Of a stretch of 64,000 bases of DNA, positions 60,973 to 64,000 are shown piece by piece (positions within the stretch are counted from its first letter, which is position 1; every line of letters starts with the position of its first letter). Location of the stretch: contig CAWGKW010000001.1 of assembly GCA_963823275.1 (NCBI GenBank), positions 806,001 to 870,000 on the forward strand, read 5' to 3'. The notes below the pieces were generated by a model that saw only the letters and a program-made list of their open reading frames with translations, had not been told where the DNA came from and ran no database searches. The translations under genes and the position numbers were made by a program. The stretch is from RHKX01 sp963823275 (lineage in GTDB: Bacteria > Actinomycetota > Thermoleophilia > Solirubrobacterales > 70-9).

Positions 60973-61890
60973 ATGATGGATCTGAACGGCAGGGTCGTCT
61001 TCATCACCGGGGCCGCGCGTGGAATCGGCGCGGCCGTCGCCCTGGAGTCGGCCAAGCGTGGCGCCAGGGTCGCCCTCGCCGGCCTCGAGCCCGAGCAGCT
61101 CGCCGAGACGGCCGCCAAGGTCGGCCCCGGCACCCCTCACTTCGATTGCGACGTGACCGAGATGGCCTCCGTACAGGCGGCGGTCGACGGCACGGTCGCG
61201 GAGCTCGGCGGGATCGACATCGTCCTGGCCAACGCCGGGATCGGCACCTACGGCACCACCGAGAAGGGCCACCCCGACGCCTGGCTGCGGACCGTCGACA
61301 TCAACCTCAACGGCGCCTACAGGACGCTCCACGCGACGCTCCCGCACGTGATCGAACGCCGCGGCTACATCGGCGTCGTCTGCTCGATCGCATCCTTCGC
61401 CCCGCTCGCGGGCATGTCGTCCTACAACGCCTCCAAGGCCGGGGCGGAGGCGATGGTCCGCGCGGTTCGCCAGGAGGTCGGGTTCCGTGGGGTCGACGTC
61501 GGCGCCATCCACCCCTCCTGGATCGACACCGCGATGGTCCGCGACAGCGAGCAGGACCTGCCGAGCTTTCGCGAGGCCAAGTCGAGGCTGCCCTGGCCGA
61601 TCAAGTCGACGACGTCGGTGGAGAGGTGTGCCGCCGCGATCGTCGACGGCTTCGAGCAGCGCAGGGCTCGGGTCTTCGTCCCCAGGGCGGCCGTGTTGAC
61701 CTACCTGCTGCGCACGCTGATCACGAGCTCCGTCGGCGAGAGGGTCGCGGCAGCGGAGGCATCCACCTCAGTTCCGCGGATGGAGCATGAGATCGAGGTG
61801 CTCGGCCGCTCCGCAAGCGAGCGGACGACGAGAATCGATCATCTCGAGGTCTTCGGCGAGACGGACGTGGCCGAGGAGGTCGAGGCTTGA
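60973..61890 (+). CDS. Short-chain dehydrogenase/reductase
   Basis: A 305-residue SDR with a C-terminal extension of about 50 residues. The cofactor motif is VFITGAARGIGAAVALESAK near residues 9-28, NAG is in VLANAGIGTYG, the catalytic Ser is in CSIASFAPLAGM, and the YxxxK is YNASKAGAEAM. The proline motif is AIHPSWIDTAMV. The C-terminus (RTLITSSVGERVAAAEAS, then an acidic tail) is longer than typical SDRs and shared with the SDR group that carries a hydrophobic end helix. Its stop overlaps the TTG of the RTX-like gene. Confidence 0.88.
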   Translation: MMDLNGRVVFITGAARGIGAAVALESAKRGARVALAGLEPEQLAETAAKVGPGTPHFDCDVTEMASVQAAVDGTVAELGGIDIVLANAGIGTYGTTEKGHPDAWLRTVDINLNGAYRTLHATLPHVIERRGYIGVVCSIASFAPLAGMSSYNASKAGAEAMVRAVRQEVGFRGVDVGAIHPSWIDTAMVRDSEQDLPSFREAKSRLPWPIKSTTSVERCAAAIVDGFEQRRARVFVPRAAVLTYLLRTLITSSVGERVAAAEASTSVPRMEHEIEVLGRSASERTTRIDHLEVFGETDVAEEVEA

Positions 61891-62765
61891 AGGCCCGAAG
61901 GGGCTCGGCGGTCGCGATCGCGGTCGGCGTCGGTCTCGTGATGGTGGCTCCACCGGCTTCCGCCGCCACGAGGTTCGCGCCGGCCGACGCGAAGATCTGC
62001 CAGAAGCGCACCGAGATGGGCAGCGACAAGGGGACGACGATCCGCCTCGGCGGCGGCCGTCATCAGTACAACGCCGGCGGCGGCAACGACAAGCTCTACG
62101 GCGGGCCGAAGGACGACATCCTCAACGGCGGCCGCGGCAACGACAAGGTCTTCGGCGGCGGCGGCAACGATGTCGTCTGCGGCGGCGTCGGCAACGACAA
62201 GGTCTACGGCGAGGAGGGTCGCGACAAGGTCTACGGCGAGGAGGACAACGACTACCTCGTGGGTGGGCCCGACAACGACTACATCAACGGTCAGGCCGGC
62301 CGCGATCGGCTGATCGGCTACGGCAAGCGCAAGGGCCGGGTGGTCGACGACGGCAAGGACTTCCTCGACGGCAGCTTCGACGTCGACGTCCTGATCGCCG
62401 GGGGCTTCGACAGCCTGCTGGGCGGGGCCGACAACGACACGCTCTCCTCGAAGACCAAGGACTCGCCGGTCAAGAAGATGGACGGCTACATCGGTGACGA
62501 TCGGATCACCGGGACCGACGGCGACGACCGGCTGCTGTTCGGCGACATCGGCGACGACACGATCCGCGGCGGCGGCGGCGAGGACAAGATCGACGGCGGC
62601 GGCAGCAACGACGCGTTGTTCGGCGGCGAGGGCGACGACCTGCTGCTCGGTGGCGACGGCTCCGACGATCTCTCCGGCGAGGGTGGCACCGACGAGTGCA
62701 ACGGCGGCAGCGGCAACGGCGATAAGGCCGACAACACCTGTGAGACGGTCAAGGAAGTCCCCTAG
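61887..62765 (+). CDS. Exported hemolysin-type calcium-binding repeat protein
   Basis: A 292-residue protein from TTG 61887. A signal peptide covers about residues 1-27 (GSAVAIAVGVGLVMVAPPASA). Residues about 55-155 and 210-275 are arrays of GGxGNDxLxGG nonapeptides, for example GGGNDKLYGGPKDDILNGG, GGGGNDVVCGG and GDDTIRGGGGEDKIDGGG. These form parallel beta-rolls that bind calcium. It has no protease or lipase domain. In Gram-positive actinobacteria such proteins are exported by Sec and probably reside at the surface. Confidence 0.88.
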   Translation: MKARRGSAVAIAVGVGLVMVAPPASAATRFAPADAKICQKRTEMGSDKGTTIRLGGGRHQYNAGGGNDKLYGGPKDDILNGGRGNDKVFGGGGNDVVCGGVGNDKVYGEEGRDKVYGEEDNDYLVGGPDNDYINGQAGRDRLIGYGKRKGRVVDDGKDFLDGSFDVDVLIAGGFDSLLGGADNDTLSSKTKDSPVKKMDGYIGDDRITGTDGDDRLLFGDIGDDTIRGGGGEDKIDGGGSNDALFGGEGDDLLLGGDGSDDLSGEGGTDECNGGSGNGDKADNTCETVKEVP

Positions 62766-63940
62766 CCCGCGCCCGGGAGCGTGAGGCCCTCCCTCAGCGC
62801 CAGCACACGTCGCACCGAACCCTCGAATTCGGTGCGGTCGAGCCCGCCCGCCTCGAGCCTCGAGCTCAGCGTCCGATTGATCTCGCGGGCCGTGCGCCAG
62901 TCTCCGTAGAGCAGCAGATCGCTGCCGGCGGAAGCCGCGGTCAGCGCGACCTGGTCGCGACTGCCGAACGCCCGCGCGGCGGCTGCGTCAAGAGAGTCGG
63001 TGATGCTGACGCCCTGAAAGCCGAGCCGGCCCCGCAGCTCGCGAGTGGCGATCCCGCGCGCCAGTGCGGCCGGCCGCTTCGAGAGGGCGGGATAGGTCGC
63101 GAGGCTGAGCATGATGATCTCGCCGCCGGCGTCGGCGAAGGCCGCAAACGGCACCTCGTCGATGCCCTGGAGGTCGGCTCGGGAGCTGCCGATCCGCTGG
63201 GCTTCGAGGTCGGTGTTGACCGCCGCTCGGCCAAGCCCGGGGAAGTGCTTCGCGGTGGAGGCAACCCCGGCCTCGCTCTGCGCTGCGGCGAAGCCGTCCA
63301 CACCCACCTCGACCACCGTCGCGGGGTCGCTGCCGAAGCTGCGACCCTCGGCCCCGATGGCCGATCCCCGGCGGGCGACGTCCAGCACGGGGGCGAGGTT
63401 GACGTTGATCCCGTAGCCCAGCAGCGAGTCGGCGGTCACCCGGGCCTGGCCGGCCGCGAAGGCGGAGCCGCGAGCTCCCATCTCCTCGGCCGAGGCGGAA
63501 GGGGGTCCGGGGATTCTGCGGACCTGGCCGCCCTCCTGATCGACCATCACCGCCAGCGGCGATTGCAGGCCGGCCGGCCGCGTGATCGATTGGAGCTCGG
63601 TGAGCATCTTCGACGTCTTCGCCCGGTCCCGAACGTTCTCGTCGAAGAGGATCACGCCGGCCAGCTCCCCGTCGGCGATCATCCGCTCGAGGCCCGCGGG
63701 GATGCGCGTGCCGCCGAAGCCCGCGATCAGACGCTGGCCGGCAAGCTGGGTCGTGCTCAGTGAGGGGAGCGGCTTCTCGGCGACCGGATCGGGGTCGCCG
63801 CCGCCGCGGGCGACGACGAATGCCACGATCGCGACCGCAAGCAGCCCGATGATCACGATCACGAGTGCGGCCGACGTCCGTCGCCGTCTGATCACCGCCT
63901 CGCGCCGCCTGGCTCTCAGCTCCTCCGGGTCCCGCGCCAT
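62762..63940 (-). CDS. Glycoside hydrolase family 3 (beta-N-acetylhexosaminidase, NagZ-like)
   Basis: A 392-residue membrane-anchored enzyme from ATG 63938-63940. The Arg-rich N-terminus and one helix (TSAALVIVIIGLLAVAIVAFVVA) anchor it outside. The GH3 barrel has VMVDQEGGQVRRIPGPP, GYGINVNLAPVLDVARRGSAIGAEGRSFG, STAKHFPGLGRAAVNTD (the K-H-F-P-G motif and the His of the acid-base loop) and GVSITDSLDAAAA, whose Asp is the nucleophile. It likely removes GlcNAc from peptidoglycan fragments. It converges with the RTX-like gene by a four-base overlap. Confidence 0.9.
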   Translation of the reverse strand: MARDPEELRARRREAVIRRRRTSAALVIVIIGLLAVAIVAFVVARGGGDPDPVAEKPLPSLSTTQLAGQRLIAGFGGTRIPAGLERMIADGELAGVILFDENVRDRAKTSKMLTELQSITRPAGLQSPLAVMVDQEGGQVRRIPGPPSASAEEMGARGSAFAAGQARVTADSLLGYGINVNLAPVLDVARRGSAIGAEGRSFGSDPATVVEVGVDGFAAAQSEAGVASTAKHFPGLGRAAVNTDLEAQRIGSSRADLQGIDEVPFAAFADAGGEIIMLSLATYPALSKRPAALARGIATRELRGRLGFQGVSITDSLDAAAARAFGSRDQVALTAASAGSDLLLYGDWRTAREINRTLSSRLEAGGLDRTEFEGSVRRVLALREGLTLPGAG

Positions 63941-64000
63941 CGGCCGACCCTACCGTCGCCACCTCCGCACGAACACGATGCTCGACTGAGCCTGCGCCTC

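Overview
The window is a high-GC bacterial chromosome segment with short intergenic gaps, many ATGA/GTGA start-stop overlaps and frequent GTG/TTG starts. It looks actinobacterial: a c-di-AMP riboswitch precedes an Rpf-like transglycosylase gene, there are DUF6325, SHOCT and DUF7144 proteins and a SigB/SigF-type sigma factor, and several very large exported proteins lack outer-membrane signatures. The mix resembles the Thermoleophilia/Solirubrobacterales branch. That placement is an impression from gene content, not a phylogenetic result. No rRNA, tRNA, CRISPR array, integrase, transposase or phage gene was seen.

Layout. 0-2.7 kb: tail of an MFS transporter, an M20 peptidase and a convergent HDAC-family deacetylase. 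2.7-6.7 kb: an operon for 3,5-diaminohexanoate (beta-lysine) breakdown (kdd, hotdog thioesterase, kce), a TetR regulator and an S66 peptidase. 6.7-13.4 kb: a five-gene peptide ABC importer translationally coupled to a P1/DmpA-family aminopeptidase. 13.4-15.1 kb: two fluoride-channel subunits and a protein with three DUF190 units. 15.2-18.2 kb: a cell-wall module with possible MtrA-type boxes, c-di-AMP riboswitch, Rpf-like transglycosylase, 79-bp hairpin repeats and a class A PBP. 18.2-28.4 kb: exported and metabolic enzymes, including a penicillin-acylase family protein and two frameshifted genes. 28.5-38.6 kb: DEAD-box helicase, SigB/F-like sigma factor, typA, an MMPL and an MFS exporter, zwf and a small membrane protein. 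38.8-44.9 kb: DUF6325/SHOCT genes, VOC protein, Zn alcohol dehydrogenase, thioesterase, OsmC, and a TetR/flavin monooxygenase divergent pair with a clear palindromic operator. 45-50.9 kb: xseAB, a possible non-coding RNA unit, MarR-MFS, an aminotransferase and small proteins. 51.2-58.7 kb: a sigma/zinc-finger/membrane fusion gene followed by two very large exported proteins, all broken by several frameshifts. 58.8-64 kb: a membrane protein, a frameshifted flavin amine oxidase, an SDR, an RTX-like repeat protein and a GH3 hydrolase.

The most suggestive system is 1.6-13.4 kb. A deacetylase, a beta-lysine degradation core, an S66 peptidase, a peptide importer and a beta-aminopeptidase-type P1 enzyme would together make a plausible route for scavenging and burning (acetyl-)beta-lysine or beta-lysyl peptides. 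This is inference. The steps that make 3,5-diaminohexanoate (kamA, kamDE) are not in the window.

Caveat. At least thirteen single-frame breaks were reconstructed by eye, ten of them between 51.3 and 60.6 kb. Coding sense continues on both sides of each break, so either the consensus contains indel errors or these genes are very recent pseudogenes.
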